Assembly: GCF_017873765.1 (NCBI RefSeq)
Contig: NZ_JAGGKP010000001.1
Span: forward strand, 310,001-374,000
Direction of reading: 5' to 3'
Source: Paenibacillus sediminis
Lineage (GTDB): Bacteria; Bacillota; Bacilli; Paenibacillales; Paenibacillaceae
DNA length: 64,000 bases
Part shown: positions 37,098-47,101 of the stretch, piece after piece
How the letters are laid out: each line of letters starts with the position of its first letter
Numbering within the stretch: the stretch's first letter is position 1
Notes under the pieces: model-generated
The model's input: the letters and a program-made list of their open reading frames with translations, nothing else
Database searches by the model: none
What the model was told of the DNA's origin: nothing
Translations under genes and position numbers: made by a program

Positions 37098-38585
37098 ATG
37101 CTATTAAAAGAATTAGCTTCACACCTCGTAATATCTGAAATTTATGGAGATGAACAAACACAGTGTACTGGACTCCAGACAGATTCTCGTAAAGTCGTTC
37201 CAGGAGATTTGTTTATTTGCTTGCCGGGACATACCGTTGATGGTCACGATTATGCCGAGCAAGCGATAGAGAAAGGTGCAGCAGCTCTTGTAGTAGAACG
37301 TAAGCTTGACGTGAATGTACCGCAGCTTAAAGTTAAGAATGCAAGGTTTGCAATGGCTGTTCTTGCGAATGCGTTTTTTAATTCACCAAGTTCAAAATTG
37401 AAGATGATCGGTGTAACAGGGACGAACGGGAAGACGACGACGACTTATTTAATTGAACGCATTATGAATGATTACGGTGTGAAAACAGGTTTAATCGGCA
37501 CGATTCAAATGCGTTATGATGGTCAGACTTTCCCAATGTCGGGAACAACACCAGAAGCGCTTGAACTGCAACGTTATTTGCATCAAATGGCAGAGGCAGA
37601 TACGAAGTGCTGTGTAATGGAAGTGTCATCTCATGCCCTTGAGCAAGGACGTGTAAAAGGTACTAACTTCCGCACTGCAGTGTTCACGAATCTTACTCAA
37701 GATCATCTTGATTATCATAAGACGATGGAGGAGTATCGCGCAGCGAAAGGTTTGTTCTTCTCACGTCTTGGCAATTCATTCTCGGATGATCCGAATGAGC
37801 GTAAGTTTGCAGTGTTAAATGCTGATGATAAAGCGTCGGAATATTTTGCGAAAATGACTGCTGCAGAAGTAATTACATACGGTCTGCAAGCTAATGCAGA
37901 CGTATGTGCATCGAATATTACAATTACCGCTAAAGGAACGTCATTTCACGTCAGAACGTTCCGTGGAAGTGCGGATATACAGCTTCGCATGGTTGGTAAA
38001 TTCAATGTATACAATGCGCTTGCAGCGATTACCGCAACGCTCCTCGAAGGAGTTCCACTTGATCATATTAAACAAAGCCTAGAAGCGATTCCTGGTGTCG
38101 ATGGCCGTGTTGAAGCTGTAGATGCGGGACAACCGTTTGCCGTGATTGTCGATTATGCGCATACTCCTGACGGACTTGAGAATGTACTGCGCACTGTGGA
38201 TGAGTTCGCTAAAGGACGCGTGCTTTGCGTGTTTGGATGCGGTGGAGACCGCGATCGCACGAAACGGCCAATTATGGGTAAAATTGCTGCGAAGTACTCT
38301 GATATAATATTCGTTACGTCGGATAACCCGCGCACTGAGGATCCAGATTTAATTCTTAAAGATATTGAAGCTGGTTTAATCGAGGATGCGGTGCCTAAGG
38401 AACGGTATGAATTGATTGTTGACCGCCGTGCCGCGATTCAAAAGGCTATTGAAATGGCAAGCCCTGACGATGTAGTATTGATTGCGGGGAAAGGTCATGA
38501 GACCTATCAATTGATTGGTAAGACGGTGCTTGATTTTGACGACCGCATCGTCGCTAAAGAAGCGATAAGGGGCCTATTAAAGTGA
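37098..38585 (+). CDS. murE: UDP-MurNAc-L-Ala-D-Glu:meso-diaminopimelate ligase
   Basis: Adds the third stem-peptide residue in the cytoplasm. 495 residues, three Mur-ligase domains: P-loop GVTGTNGKTTT (105-115), central domain with the LTQDHLDYHKTMEEY segment, and C-terminal DNPRTEDP. The DNPR motif is the signature for meso-diaminopimelate rather than lysine, so the wall is of the DAP-direct type. The stop overlaps the murF start. Confidence 0.97.
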   Translation: MLLKELASHLVISEIYGDEQTQCTGLQTDSRKVVPGDLFICLPGHTVDGHDYAEQAIEKGAAALVVERKLDVNVPQLKVKNARFAMAVLANAFFNSPSSKLKMIGVTGTNGKTTTTYLIERIMNDYGVKTGLIGTIQMRYDGQTFPMSGTTPEALELQRYLHQMAEADTKCCVMEVSSHALEQGRVKGTNFRTAVFTNLTQDHLDYHKTMEEYRAAKGLFFSRLGNSFSDDPNERKFAVLNADDKASEYFAKMTAAEVITYGLQANADVCASNITITAKGTSFHVRTFRGSADIQLRMVGKFNVYNALAAITATLLEGVPLDHIKQSLEAIPGVDGRVEAVDAGQPFAVIVDYAHTPDGLENVLRTVDEFAKGRVLCVFGCGGDRDRTKRPIMGKIAAKYSDIIFVTSDNPRTEDPDLILKDIEAGLIEDAVPKERYELIVDRRAAIQKAIEMASPDDVVLIAGKGHETYQLIGKTVLDFDDRIVAKEAIRGLLK

Positions 38586-39985
38586 TAAAAAGAACATTAG
38601 GAGAAATCGCCGCGATGTGCAGCGGTCATCTCGTACATGCAAGTGACGCGAACAAACGAGTCGAAGGAGTTGTAACGGACTCACGTAAAATTACAGAACA
38701 CTGTCTATTCGTTCCTTTGACTGGAGAACGGTTTGATGGTCATGAGTTTGCAGCTCAAAGTTTATCTTCTGGAGCGGCGGCATCGCTGTGGCAGCGAGAC
38801 CACGGTGCACCTCCAGAAGGTGCTGTTATTGAGGTAGAAGATACTCTTAAGGCATTGCAGCAGTTGGCGAAGTCATACTTATCCGAGTGCGGAACGCAAG
38901 TTGTCGGCATTACTGGAAGCAACGGGAAGACGACAACGAAAGATATCGTGACGTCTCTACTTGCAACGACATTTAAAGTCCACAAGACACAAGGGAATTT
39001 TAACAATCATATTGGCTTGCCGCTCACGATTTTGCAATTGGATGAAGATACCGATATTGCGGTGCTCGAAATGGGAATGAGCGCTCGTCATGAGATCGAA
39101 CTTCTCTCTAGTATTGCGAATCCAGAAGTTGCTGTCATTACGAATATTGGTGAATCGCATTTGCTTCAACTTGGCTCACGTGAGGAAATTGCTAGAGCGA
39201 AGATGGAGATTGCTTCGGGAATGAAACCTGGCGGTCTGCTTGTATATAACGGTGATGAACCTTTGCTTGCGAAAGTGCTGGCAGAGCCGGATACGAAATT
39301 GCCTGAAGGCCTAAAAAGATTCACGTTTGGTCTGAATCAGCATAATGATATTTATCCTACTGGCATGATGTTTCAAAGTAGCGGGGTTATATTTACATCG
39401 AATGTAGGTCCAGAAGGTGCGCTGTCATTACCGATCCTTGGTCAACATAATGTAGTAAATTGTTTAGCTGCTATAGCTGTCGCACGTCATTACGGAGTTC
39501 GAGATGAAGCCATCCGCGAAGGATTAGAACATATAGATTTAACAGGAATGCGCATTGAAATTATTACAGGCAAAAGCGGAGTTACGATATTGAACGATGC
39601 TTACAACGCTAGTCCTACTTCTGTTAAAGCAGCCATCGATGTTCTTGAGAAAATGAAAGGGTATCGTCACAAAGTCGCAGTACTCGGGGACATGCTGGAG
39701 CTTGGTTCACAGGAAGAAGCTTTTCACGAAGAAATCGGCAACTATCTTACCCCGGCAAAAGTCGATCTGCTGTTTACTTACGGCCCGCTTGCTAGAAAAT
39801 ATGCAGAAGGAGCGTATAAGCATTTGCCTGCACAGAACATTTATGTATTCTCAGATAAAGCGGAACTGATCACTAAATTGCAAGAAGTGATTCATCCGCG
39901 CGATGTTGTGCTGGTCAAAGCTTCGAGAGGCATGAAGCTCGAAGAAGTTGTATATGCTTTAAGGGACGAACAGTTACAGATTTGA
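38582..39985 (+). CDS. murF: UDP-MurNAc-tripeptide:D-Ala-D-Ala ligase
   Basis: Adds D-Ala-D-Ala to complete the UDP-MurNAc pentapeptide. 467 residues with Mur-ligase domains: [25 protein letters not shown], and [15 protein letters not shown], typical of MurF. GTG start overlaps the murE stop (GTGA), giving translational coupling. Confidence 0.97.
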   Translation: MIKRTLGEIAAMCSGHLVHASDANKRVEGVVTDSRKITEHCLFVPLTGERFDGHEFAAQSLSSGAAASLWQRDHGAPPEGAVIEVEDTLKALQQLAKSYLSECGTQVVGITGSNGKTTTKDIVTSLLATTFKVHKTQGNFNNHIGLPLTILQLDEDTDIAVLEMGMSARHEIELLSSIANPEVAVITNIGESHLLQLGSREEIARAKMEIASGMKPGGLLVYNGDEPLLAKVLAEPDTKLPEGLKRFTFGLNQHNDIYPTGMMFQSSGVIFTSNVGPEGALSLPILGQHNVVNCLAAIAVARHYGVRDEAIREGLEHIDLTGMRIEIITGKSGVTILNDAYNASPTSVKAAIDVLEKMKGYRHKVAVLGDMLELGSQEEAFHEEIGNYLTPAKVDLLFTYGPLARKYAEGAYKHLPAQNIYVFSDKAELITKLQEVIHPRDVVLVKASRGMKLEEVVYALRDEQLQI

Positions 39986-40008
39986 TGTTAGCAAAAGAGG
40001 GTGAGTGC

Positions 40009-40974
40009 ATGGATTATCAACTATTACTACTAACAATTGGTGTGTCTTTCATTCTTGCGGTGATTGCTGCACCTCTCTTAATTCCTTTGCTTCGGCGTAT
40101 GAAATTTGGTCAACAAATACGAGACGACGGACCGCAGAGTCATTTGAAAAAAGCCGGAACCCCTACGATGGGCGGCGTTATTATTTTACTTGCGTTTACA
40201 CTGGGATTCTTGAAATTTTCCGTACTGAATACGGATTTCTATGTGCTGCTTGTCGCAACACTTGGGTTTGGATTAATTGGTTTTTTAGACGATTATATTA
40301 AAATTGTGTTTAAACGCTCTTTAGGGTTAACTCCAAAGCAGAAGCTGTTTGGGCAGTTGCTGTTCTCAGCGATCATGTGCTTTCTACTCATTCGAGAGGG
40401 TCACAGTACTGCCATTCATGTTCCAGGTACGGAATGGTCTTTTGACTTTGGAGGATGGTTCTATTATCCGTTCATTATTATTATGATGCTGGCTATTAGT
40501 AACGCAGTTAATTTCACAGACGGATTAGACGGCCTTTTATCTGGAGCAAGCGCAATTGCTCTTGGCGCTTTTGCGATCGTCGCTATGAAAGCAACATCGC
40601 AGCCATCGGCCATTTGTGCAGCAGCGATGATTGGTGCCGTTCTTGGTTTTCTAGTATTTAATGCTCATCCTGCAAAAGTATTTATGGGCGATACAGGATC
40701 ACTTGGAATCGGCGGGGCGATAGGTTCTATCGCGATCGTAACGAAGAGTGAGCTATTGTTCATCATTATCGGCGGGATTTTTGTGATTGAGATGTTGTCC
40801 GTTGTTCTACAGGTTGCATCCTTTAAAACGCGGGGCAAACGAATTTTTAAAATGAGTCCAATACATCATCATTTTGAACTGTCTGGCTGGTCGGAATGGC
40901 GAGTCGTAATTACCTTTTGGGCAGCAGGTTTGGTGTTAGCTTTATTTGGACTTTATATCAACGAGGGGTTGTAG
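40009..40974 (+). CDS. mraY: Phospho-MurNAc-pentapeptide transferase MraY
   Basis: Transfers phospho-MurNAc-pentapeptide to undecaprenyl phosphate to make lipid I. 321 residues, ten helices. Catalytic motifs are [26 protein letters not shown] and the His-rich [12 protein letters not shown] 40009 follows GAGGGTGAG; the frame starts earlier within the murF tail. Confidence 0.97.
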   Translation: MDYQLLLLTIGVSFILAVIAAPLLIPLLRRMKFGQQIRDDGPQSHLKKAGTPTMGGVIILLAFTLGFLKFSVLNTDFYVLLVATLGFGLIGFLDDYIKIVFKRSLGLTPKQKLFGQLLFSAIMCFLLIREGHSTAIHVPGTEWSFDFGGWFYYPFIIIMMLAISNAVNFTDGLDGLLSGASAIALGAFAIVAMKATSQPSAICAAAMIGAVLGFLVFNAHPAKVFMGDTGSLGIGGAIGSIAIVTKSELLFIIIGGIFVIEMLSVVLQVASFKTRGKRIFKMSPIHHHFELSGWSEWRVVITFWAAGLVLALFGLYINEGL

Positions 40975-40978
40975 AGAA

Positions 40979-42400
40979 ATGAATCATCCAGAAGAATACC
41001 GAGGTAAAGAAATTGTTGTGCTCGGTTTAGCCAAAAGCGGTGTACAAGTTGCTAAAGTGCTTCATGAAGCCGGAGCTGCCGTGACGGTAAATGATAAAAA
41101 AGAAAGAGAACAATGTCCCGAAGCATCTGAACTAGAGGCTTTGGGAATTTCTGTTATATGCGGAGGGCATCCGGAAGGACTTATACACCCTGGCGTTCAG
41201 CTCGTTGTTAAAAATCCAGGCATCCCTTATTCGGTTCCGCCTGTCCAAAAAGCGATTGAGCTCGGAATAGAAATTGTGACTGAAGTCGAAGTTGCCTATC
41301 ATTTATGTCAAGCGCCGATCATCGGGATAACAGGATCTAACGGTAAAACGACGACGACAACTTGGGTTGGTAAAATGCTCGAAGCTGCAGGACTTAAACC
41401 AATCGTTGCCGGCAACATTGGTACTCCGCTCAGTGAAGCTGTGGCTGCCGCTAAGCAAGACAACTGGATGGTCGTTGAGCTTAGCAGTTTTCAGCTGAAA
41501 GGTACGAGCGAATTCCGTCCTAAGGTTGCTTCTCTGCTTAATATCGCGGAAACGCATCTAGACTATCACGGATCAATGCAAGATTATATTGAATCTAAGG
41601 CTAAAATTTTCGCAAATCAGCTGCCTGAAGATATCGCTGTACTAAACTGGGATGATCCGACTTGTCGCAGCCTTGTTCCCTATATTAAGGCCAAACTGCT
41701 GCCTTTCTCTATGACTGAAGCGCTTGATGAAGGGGTTTATGTGAACCCTCCGTACATCCCGGATGTTAAAGATCAAGTGAAGCGCCATATTGTCTACAGA
41801 GATGCACAAGGCAATGAGGAAGTCATCTTGGCAACTGATGAAGTTGGCATTCCTGGTCGTTATAATGTAGAGAACGCCATAGCAGCCTGTGCGATTTCAA
41901 TAGCAGCTGGAGCAGCTCCGTCTAAGCTAGCAGAGCCGCTCAAGTCATTCCGCGGCGTTGAACACCGGCTTGAATATGTTGGAGAAAAAGGTCAAACGGT
42001 GTATTACAATAACTCGAAGGCGACAAATTCGAAAGCGACGGCAATGGCTCTATCCGCATTTGATGAACCTATTGTTCTAATCGCTGGAGGGCTTGACCGC
42101 GGACTGGATTTTATGGATTTACTCCCTCTGATTAAGGACAAAGTGAAAGCAGTCGTTGCTTTAGGTCAGACGAAAGAGAAAATTGCGAAAGTAGCTAAGC
42201 TGGCGGGGTTAGAGCATGTAACGCTCGTCGATACTGTTGAGGACGCCGCCGAAACGTTGCGAACAGCTGTTAAGGAAGCTGCCTTGCTGGCCCAGCCTGG
42301 AGATGTTGTGTTATTGTCTCCAGCCTGCGCGAGCTGGGATATGTTCAGTTCCTATGAAGAGCGTGGATGCATTTTTAAAGAGGCGGTGCATAATCTTTAA
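40979..42400 (+). CDS. murD: UDP-MurNAc-L-Ala:D-Glu ligase MurD
   Basis: Adds D-glutamate as the second stem residue. 473 residues: N-terminal Rossmann domain (VVLGLAKSGVQVAK), P-loop [14 protein letters not shown], then NIAETHLDYHGSM and C-terminal LLSPACASWDMFSSYEERG. Five bases after mraY. Confidence 0.97.
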   Translation: MNHPEEYRGKEIVVLGLAKSGVQVAKVLHEAGAAVTVNDKKEREQCPEASELEALGISVICGGHPEGLIHPGVQLVVKNPGIPYSVPPVQKAIELGIEIVTEVEVAYHLCQAPIIGITGSNGKTTTTTWVGKMLEAAGLKPIVAGNIGTPLSEAVAAAKQDNWMVVELSSFQLKGTSEFRPKVASLLNIAETHLDYHGSMQDYIESKAKIFANQLPEDIAVLNWDDPTCRSLVPYIKAKLLPFSMTEALDEGVYVNPPYIPDVKDQVKRHIVYRDAQGNEEVILATDEVGIPGRYNVENAIAACAISIAAGAAPSKLAEPLKSFRGVEHRLEYVGEKGQTVYYNNSKATNSKATAMALSAFDEPIVLIAGGLDRGLDFMDLLPLIKDKVKAVVALGQTKEKIAKVAKLAGLEHVTLVDTVEDAAETLRTAVKEAALLAQPGDVVLLSPACASWDMFSSYEERGCIFKEAVHNL

Positions 42401-42448
42401 GTAGGGGGGATGGATAAGCCCCTACTTTGTCCCAAGAGGTGGCCTCTT
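42401..42448 (+). promoter_or_regulatory. Two hairpins between murD and spoVE, the second over the ribosome binding site
   Basis: Hairpin 1: GTAGGGG (42401-42407) with CCCCTAC (42419-42425). Hairpin 2: AAGAGG (42434-42439), TGG loop, CCTCTT (42443-42448). Hairpin 2 contains the only Shine-Dalgarno-like sequence for spoVE, so it can block translation. Confidence 0.65.
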
Positions 42449-42450
42449 AA

Positions 42451-43548
42451 ATGAATAAGACGCGCTCGGCGCCGGATATATGGCTCCTAGTAAGTATAGT
42501 TAGTTTACTCGCCATCGGAATCGTAATGGTATACAGCTCGGGTGCTGTACTTGCCTTTCGGCAGTATGGGGACTCTTACTATTTCGTCAAACGGCAGCTG
42601 TTTTTTGCAGGCCTTGGACTTGTAGCGATGTATTTTACGATGAATTTGGATTACTGGGTGTGGAAGAAGTATGCGAGGATTGGTTTACTCGTGTGCTTTT
42701 TCCTGCTTATAATTGTGCTTATTCCTGGCGTCGGCGTTGTTCGCGGAGGTGCGCGCAGCTGGCTTGGCATTAGCTCATTCGGTATTCAGCCCTCTGAGTT
42801 TATGAAGCTCGGAATGATTCTATTTCTTTCGAAATGGCTCAGCAGCGAGTCATCGCAAATTCATTTATTTACGAAAGGACTTCTCCCTCCGCTCGGCATC
42901 ATCGGGCTCGCTTTCGGAATGATTATGCTTCAGCCCGATTTGGGGACGGGAACAGTGATGTTAGGTGCCTCTTTGTTAATCGTATTTACGGCAGGCGCTA
43001 GACTATCGCATTTATCTATGCTCGCTCTAACAGGAGCGGCAGGATTTGCAGGTTTGATATTAGCAGCGCCTTATCGTTTGAAGCGTATTACCGCTTTTCT
43101 CGATCCTTGGTCTGATCCGCTTGGAGCTGGATATCAAATAATTCAGTCGCTCTATGCGATCGGTCCTGGAGGGTTAGCCGGACTTGGGCTTGGCATGAGC
43201 CGTCAGAAATACAGTTACGTGCCAGAGCCGCAGACTGATTTTATTTTTTCGATTTTAGCCGAGGAGCTTGGTTTTATTGGCGGCCTTATTGTCATCATGC
43301 TATTTTTAATGTTAGTATGGCGAGGAATGCGTGTTGCAATGACTGTACCAGATAAATTCGGCAGTTTACTTGCCGTAGGTATCGTTGGCATGGTTGCTGT
43401 ACAGGTCGTTATTAATATAGGCGTCGTAATTGGACTTATGCCTGTCACTGGAATTACGTTGCCGCTCATTAGTTACGGCGGATCATCGCTAACGCTGATG
43501 CTGACTGCTCTTGGTATTCTACTTAATTTATCCCGTTATGCGAGGTGA
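42451..43548 (+). CDS. spoVE: SEDS glycosyltransferase SpoVE (FtsW/RodA family)
   Basis: Polymerises lipid II; the B. subtilis protein at this position is needed for spore cortex and works with SpoVD. 365 residues, ten helices. SEDS hallmarks are GGARSWL, IQPSEFMKLGMI, QPDLGTG, VPEPQTDFIFSILAEE and SYGGSSL. Assigned SpoVE rather than vegetative FtsW from its place between murD and murG; a role in division cannot be excluded. Confidence 0.9.
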   Translation: MNKTRSAPDIWLLVSIVSLLAIGIVMVYSSGAVLAFRQYGDSYYFVKRQLFFAGLGLVAMYFTMNLDYWVWKKYARIGLLVCFFLLIIVLIPGVGVVRGGARSWLGISSFGIQPSEFMKLGMILFLSKWLSSESSQIHLFTKGLLPPLGIIGLAFGMIMLQPDLGTGTVMLGASLLIVFTAGARLSHLSMLALTGAAGFAGLILAAPYRLKRITAFLDPWSDPLGAGYQIIQSLYAIGPGGLAGLGLGMSRQKYSYVPEPQTDFIFSILAEELGFIGGLIVIMLFLMLVWRGMRVAMTVPDKFGSLLAVGIVGMVAVQVVINIGVVIGLMPVTGITLPLISYGGSSLTLMLTALGILLNLSRYAR

Positions 43549-43556
43549 ACGTACAG

Positions 43557-44669
43557 TTGCGAGTTGTATTAACCGGAGGAGGTACGGGAGGTCATATTTA
43601 TCCTGCTGTCGCTATTGCTAGACAAATCGAAGCGGATATTCCCGGAACCGAATTTTTATATATTGGCGGAAAACGAGGGCTCGAAAGCACGCTCATTCCG
43701 AAAGAGAACATCCCGTTTGAATCGATTGACATAACAGGATTTCGTCGAAAGCTGTCTTTTGATAATGTGAAAACTGTGATGAGATTTGTTAAAGGGGTTC
43801 AGACTTCTAAGAAGCTTCTTCAGCAATTTAAGCCTGATATTGTCATTGGTACGGGAGGGTATGTATGTGGACCAGTTGTATATGCCGCGAGTAAGCTCGG
43901 CATTCCGACGATGATTCATGAACAAAATGCGATTCCTGGATTAACCAACAAATTTTTGAGCAGATATGTGGATACAGTGGCAGTTAGTTTCGAAGGCTCA
44001 GAATCTTCTTTTCCGAAAGCGAGACGTGTCATTTACACAGGCAATCCTAGAGCAACTACTGTACGGCTGGCAAGCAGTGAGCGGGGATTTGCTTCACTTG
44101 GTCTTCCTGTAAACAGCCAGGTTGTGCTCGTTGTCGGGGGAAGCCGCGGAGCGAAAGCAATTAATGACGCTATGATTGATATGGCACCACACCTTGCAAG
44201 ACTTAATCGAATACAGTTCGTTTATGTGACTGGCGAAGGCTACTACGAGAAGACAAAGGAACAAATCCGAGAAGTGCTAGGCGGCATTCCGAATCATCTT
44301 CACGTGCTTCCTTATGTTCATAATATGCCTGAAGTACTGGCCAGCACTTCGTTAATTGTAAATCGCGCGGGCGCATCTTTTCTTGCGGAAATCACTTCGC
44401 TCGGCATTCCATCGATTCTTATTCCGTCGCCGAATGTGACGAATAATCATCAGGAAGCAAATGCAAGAACGCTTGAAAAAAGAGGCGCGGCAGAAGTTAT
44501 ATTAGAGAAAAATTTAAGCGGAGAGACGTTGTTTGCAGCCATTGAGAAAATTATGACTGATCCGCAGCGTCAAATTCAGATGTCGAACGAATCACGCAAG
44601 CTAGGCAAACCTGATTCTGCTCAGCTCATTGTTGAAGAAATTCGGCGCCTTACAAAGAGCAGTCTTTAA
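43557..44669 (+). CDS. murG: UDP-GlcNAc:lipid I N-acetylglucosaminyltransferase MurG
   Basis: Makes lipid II from lipid I on the inner membrane face. 370 residues, GT-B fold: GGGTGGHIYPAVAIA at the N-terminus, GGYVCGPVVYAA, HEQNAIPGLTNK, and VVGGSRGAKAIN in the C-terminal half. TTG 43557 is preferred because GAGGTG lies nine bases upstream and it gives the expected opening; GTG 43545 overlapping the spoVE stop is the alternative. Confidence 0.96.
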   Translation: MRVVLTGGGTGGHIYPAVAIARQIEADIPGTEFLYIGGKRGLESTLIPKENIPFESIDITGFRRKLSFDNVKTVMRFVKGVQTSKKLLQQFKPDIVIGTGGYVCGPVVYAASKLGIPTMIHEQNAIPGLTNKFLSRYVDTVAVSFEGSESSFPKARRVIYTGNPRATTVRLASSERGFASLGLPVNSQVVLVVGGSRGAKAINDAMIDMAPHLARLNRIQFVYVTGEGYYEKTKEQIREVLGGIPNHLHVLPYVHNMPEVLASTSLIVNRAGASFLAEITSLGIPSILIPSPNVTNNHQEANARTLEKRGAAEVILEKNLSGETLFAAIEKIMTDPQRQIQMSNESRKLGKPDSAQLIVEEIRRLTKSSL

Positions 44670-44690
44670 AATACGAATATGAATTTGGGC

Positions 44691-44744
44691 GATTGTCACA
44701 CTAGAGCTCTGGTCAACATAATATACTCTATAATCGTGACAATC
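44691..44744. repeat. Inverted repeat upstream of murB
   Basis: GATTGTCAC (44691-44699) and GTGACAATC (44736-44744) form a perfect 9-bp inverted repeat with 36 nt between. A TATAAT lies within it, and a further GTGACAA copy at 44772. Operator or RNA hairpin. Confidence 0.5.
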
Positions 44745-44840
44745 TACCCAAGGTGCCGGTAAGCATCGAACGTGACAAGGTTATAATGCTGCAGTCATGG
44801 AAGATGTCGTTTCTGGTAAGTAGTTAAGGAGGATTCTTGC

Positions 44841-45746
44841 ATGCAGCAATGGATATCGAAACTATCCGAAAACAATGTCGGAACGATATTGCCAAATGAA
44901 TCACTGGCAAAATATACGACGTGGAAAATCGGGGGACCTGCAGATGTGCTTGTCATTCCTGACACGAAAGAGCAGCTCGTTAATCTCGTCAAACTCCTTC
45001 ATTCTGAACAAATCCCTTGGATGCAAATCGGACGCGGGTCTAATATGCTCGTGTCTGATAAAGGAGTTCGAGGTGTTGTGATCAAGCTCGGCAGCGGACT
45101 TGACACTTACGAGTTTCAGGATACGGTAGTGAAGGCGGGAGGCGGGCTTTCTTTTGTCAAGCTGAGCGTACTGGCAGGGAAGGAAGGACTCACAGGGCTT
45201 GAATTTGCTGGAGGTATTCCTGGAACGGTTGGAGGCGCTGTATATATGAACGCCGGAGCGCATGGGTCTGATGTGTCACGCATATTTAAATCCGCTGAGA
45301 TTGTACTGGGAACAGGGGAATTGGTGACGTATGCTGCAGAGGATATGAAGTTTGGTTATCGTCATTCTGTGCTACATGAAAAAGCGGGAATTGTGGTGGA
45401 AGCTACATTTCAGTTAGCGCATGGAGATCGCAAAGAGATTGCTGCGGCTATGGCTTCTTATAAAGATCGACGACGCCGGACTCAACCGCTTCAACTGCCG
45501 TGTGCGGGCAGTGTATTTCGGAATCCGCCAGGCGATCATGCTGCAAGATTAATTGAGTCGGCTGGGCTCAAAGGCTTGAAAGTCGGCGGAGCAGAGGTGT
45601 CGACGCAGCATGCCAATTTCATTGTAAACACCGGGCAAGCGACAGCAGAGGACGTTCTCACCCTGATGCGCAAAATTCAAGAAACCATTAAATCTGAATA
45701 TGATATTCAGTTGGTTCCGGAGGTATACGTCGTGGGTGAGCGGTAA
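44841..45746 (+). CDS. murB: UDP-N-acetylenolpyruvoylglucosamine reductase MurB, type II
   Basis: FAD enzyme that reduces the enolpyruvyl group to lactyl, forming UDP-MurNAc. 301 residues: FAD-binding TTWKIGGPADVLV and IGRGSNMLVSD, LEFAGGIPGTVGGAVYMNAGAHG, and the proton-donor region CAGSVFRNPPGDHAARLIE. Lacks the extra loop of E. coli MurB, so type II. AAGGAGG binding site eight bases before the ATG. The 170-bp gap before it suggests its own promoter. Confidence 0.96.
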   Translation: MQQWISKLSENNVGTILPNESLAKYTTWKIGGPADVLVIPDTKEQLVNLVKLLHSEQIPWMQIGRGSNMLVSDKGVRGVVIKLGSGLDTYEFQDTVVKAGGGLSFVKLSVLAGKEGLTGLEFAGGIPGTVGGAVYMNAGAHGSDVSRIFKSAEIVLGTGELVTYAAEDMKFGYRHSVLHEKAGIVVEATFQLAHGDRKEIAAAMASYKDRRRRTQPLQLPCAGSVFRNPPGDHAARLIESAGLKGLKVGGAEVSTQHANFIVNTGQATAEDVLTLMRKIQETIKSEYDIQLVPEVYVVGER

Positions 45747-45762
45747 ACTCGGAGGTGATACA

Positions 45763-47049
45763 TTGGACAAATTGGTGATTGAGGGTGGGAGACCCCTGTC
45801 AGGAACCATACGTATCCATGGAGCGAAAAATGCCGCATTACCGATTTTAGCAGCTAGTGTGCTGTCTAGTGGTAAAGTGCAGCTGCTTAATGTCCCGCGT
45901 CTGCTGGACATTGATGTAATGCTGCGAATTCTAAGCCGGCTTGGCTGTGAAACGGAACATGAGACAGATATAGTGACTGTGGACACGTCGAATTTGAGTA
46001 GTTCACATGTTCCCGAAGATCTAATGAAGCAAATGCGCTCCTCCATTTTTCTTATGGGCCCTTTGCTGGCGAGGTTTGGTGAAGTATATATATACCAGCC
46101 CGGCGGATGTGCGATCGGGGAACGGAAAATCGATTTGCATCTGGAAGGTTTAAAGGCTCTTGGAGCAGAAATTGAAGAGAAAGAGGATCAAATAAGGTGT
46201 ACAGCCCGCAAGCTGGTTGGTACGGACATCTATTTAGATTTTCCCAGCGTTGGGGCTACTGAGAACATTATGATGGCCGCAGTGTTAGCAGAAGGGGTTA
46301 CAACGATTTCAAATGCCGCACGCGAACCGGAAATTCAAGACTTGCAAAACTTCCTGAATACGATGGGCGCAAGTGTGATCGGTGCAGGAACGGACACAAT
46401 TACAATTCAAGGTGTTAAGCAGCTTACGCCTTGTACTTATGAAGTGATTCCTGATCGCATTGTTGCTGGAACGGTAATGATTGCAGCCGCTGCGACCCGG
46501 GGGAATGTGACGATATCACACTGCTATCCAGGCCATTTAACATCACTTATTCATGTGCTGAAGCGGGCCGGTGTGCAAATCGGAATTTACAATGATATAA
46601 TGAATATAAGCTGCATGACTAGACCGAAGGCAGTAGAACGGATTGTTACATCTCCATACCCTGCTTTTCCGACGGATTTGCAATCTCAGGTGATGGTTCT
46701 ATTATCGCTTGCTGATGGTTTCAGTATTATGAAAGAAACGATTTTTGAAGGAAGATTCAAGCATGTTGACGAATTGACTCGCATGGGCGCAGATATATTG
46801 CTAGATTTAAATTCTGCATTCATTAGAGGCGTTCCGAGATTATACGGAGCTACGGTAGAAGCGACTGATTTACGTGCAGGTGCCGCGCTTGTCATTGCAG
46901 GCTTGGCAGCCCAAGGAAAAACAATTGTTGAGCAGGTCCATCATATTGATCGAGGGTATGATCGAATTGAGAGATTGTTTCAACATTTAGGTGCGAACAT
47001 TCATCGTCAGACACCAGTTCCGAAACAACAGCTTGATTTTGCTAATTAA
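45763..47049 (+). CDS. murA: UDP-GlcNAc 1-carboxyvinyltransferase MurA
   Basis: First committed step of peptidoglycan synthesis: transfers enolpyruvate from PEP to UDP-GlcNAc. 428 residues, EPSP-synthase fold. GAKNAALPILAAS near the start and the fosfomycin-sensitive Cys116 in PGGCAIGERKIDLHLEGL; FPTDLQSQ in the second half. The TTG at 45763 follows GGAGGTGA; the frame is open into the murB tail. Confidence 0.96.
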   Translation: MDKLVIEGGRPLSGTIRIHGAKNAALPILAASVLSSGKVQLLNVPRLLDIDVMLRILSRLGCETEHETDIVTVDTSNLSSSHVPEDLMKQMRSSIFLMGPLLARFGEVYIYQPGGCAIGERKIDLHLEGLKALGAEIEEKEDQIRCTARKLVGTDIYLDFPSVGATENIMMAAVLAEGVTTISNAAREPEIQDLQNFLNTMGASVIGAGTDTITIQGVKQLTPCTYEVIPDRIVAGTVMIAAAATRGNVTISHCYPGHLTSLIHVLKRAGVQIGIYNDIMNISCMTRPKAVERIVTSPYPAFPTDLQSQVMVLLSLADGFSIMKETIFEGRFKHVDELTRMGADILLDLNSAFIRGVPRLYGATVEATDLRAGAALVIAGLAAQGKTIVEQVHHIDRGYDRIERLFQHLGANIHRQTPVPKQQLDFAN

Positions 47050-47057
47050 TGCCTGCA

Positions 47058-47083
47058 CTCTCCCCTCCTGCTGGAGGGGAGAG
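47058..47083 (+). other. Strong GC-rich hairpin between murA and divIB
   Basis: Perfect 11-bp stem CTCTCCCCTCC (47058-47068) with GGAGGGGAGAG (47073-47083), loop TGCT. No U tract follows, so it is not a standard terminator; it may protect or process the mRNA. Confidence 0.75.
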
Positions 47084-47101
47084 GCTTCTTGGAGAGTTAA
47101 T

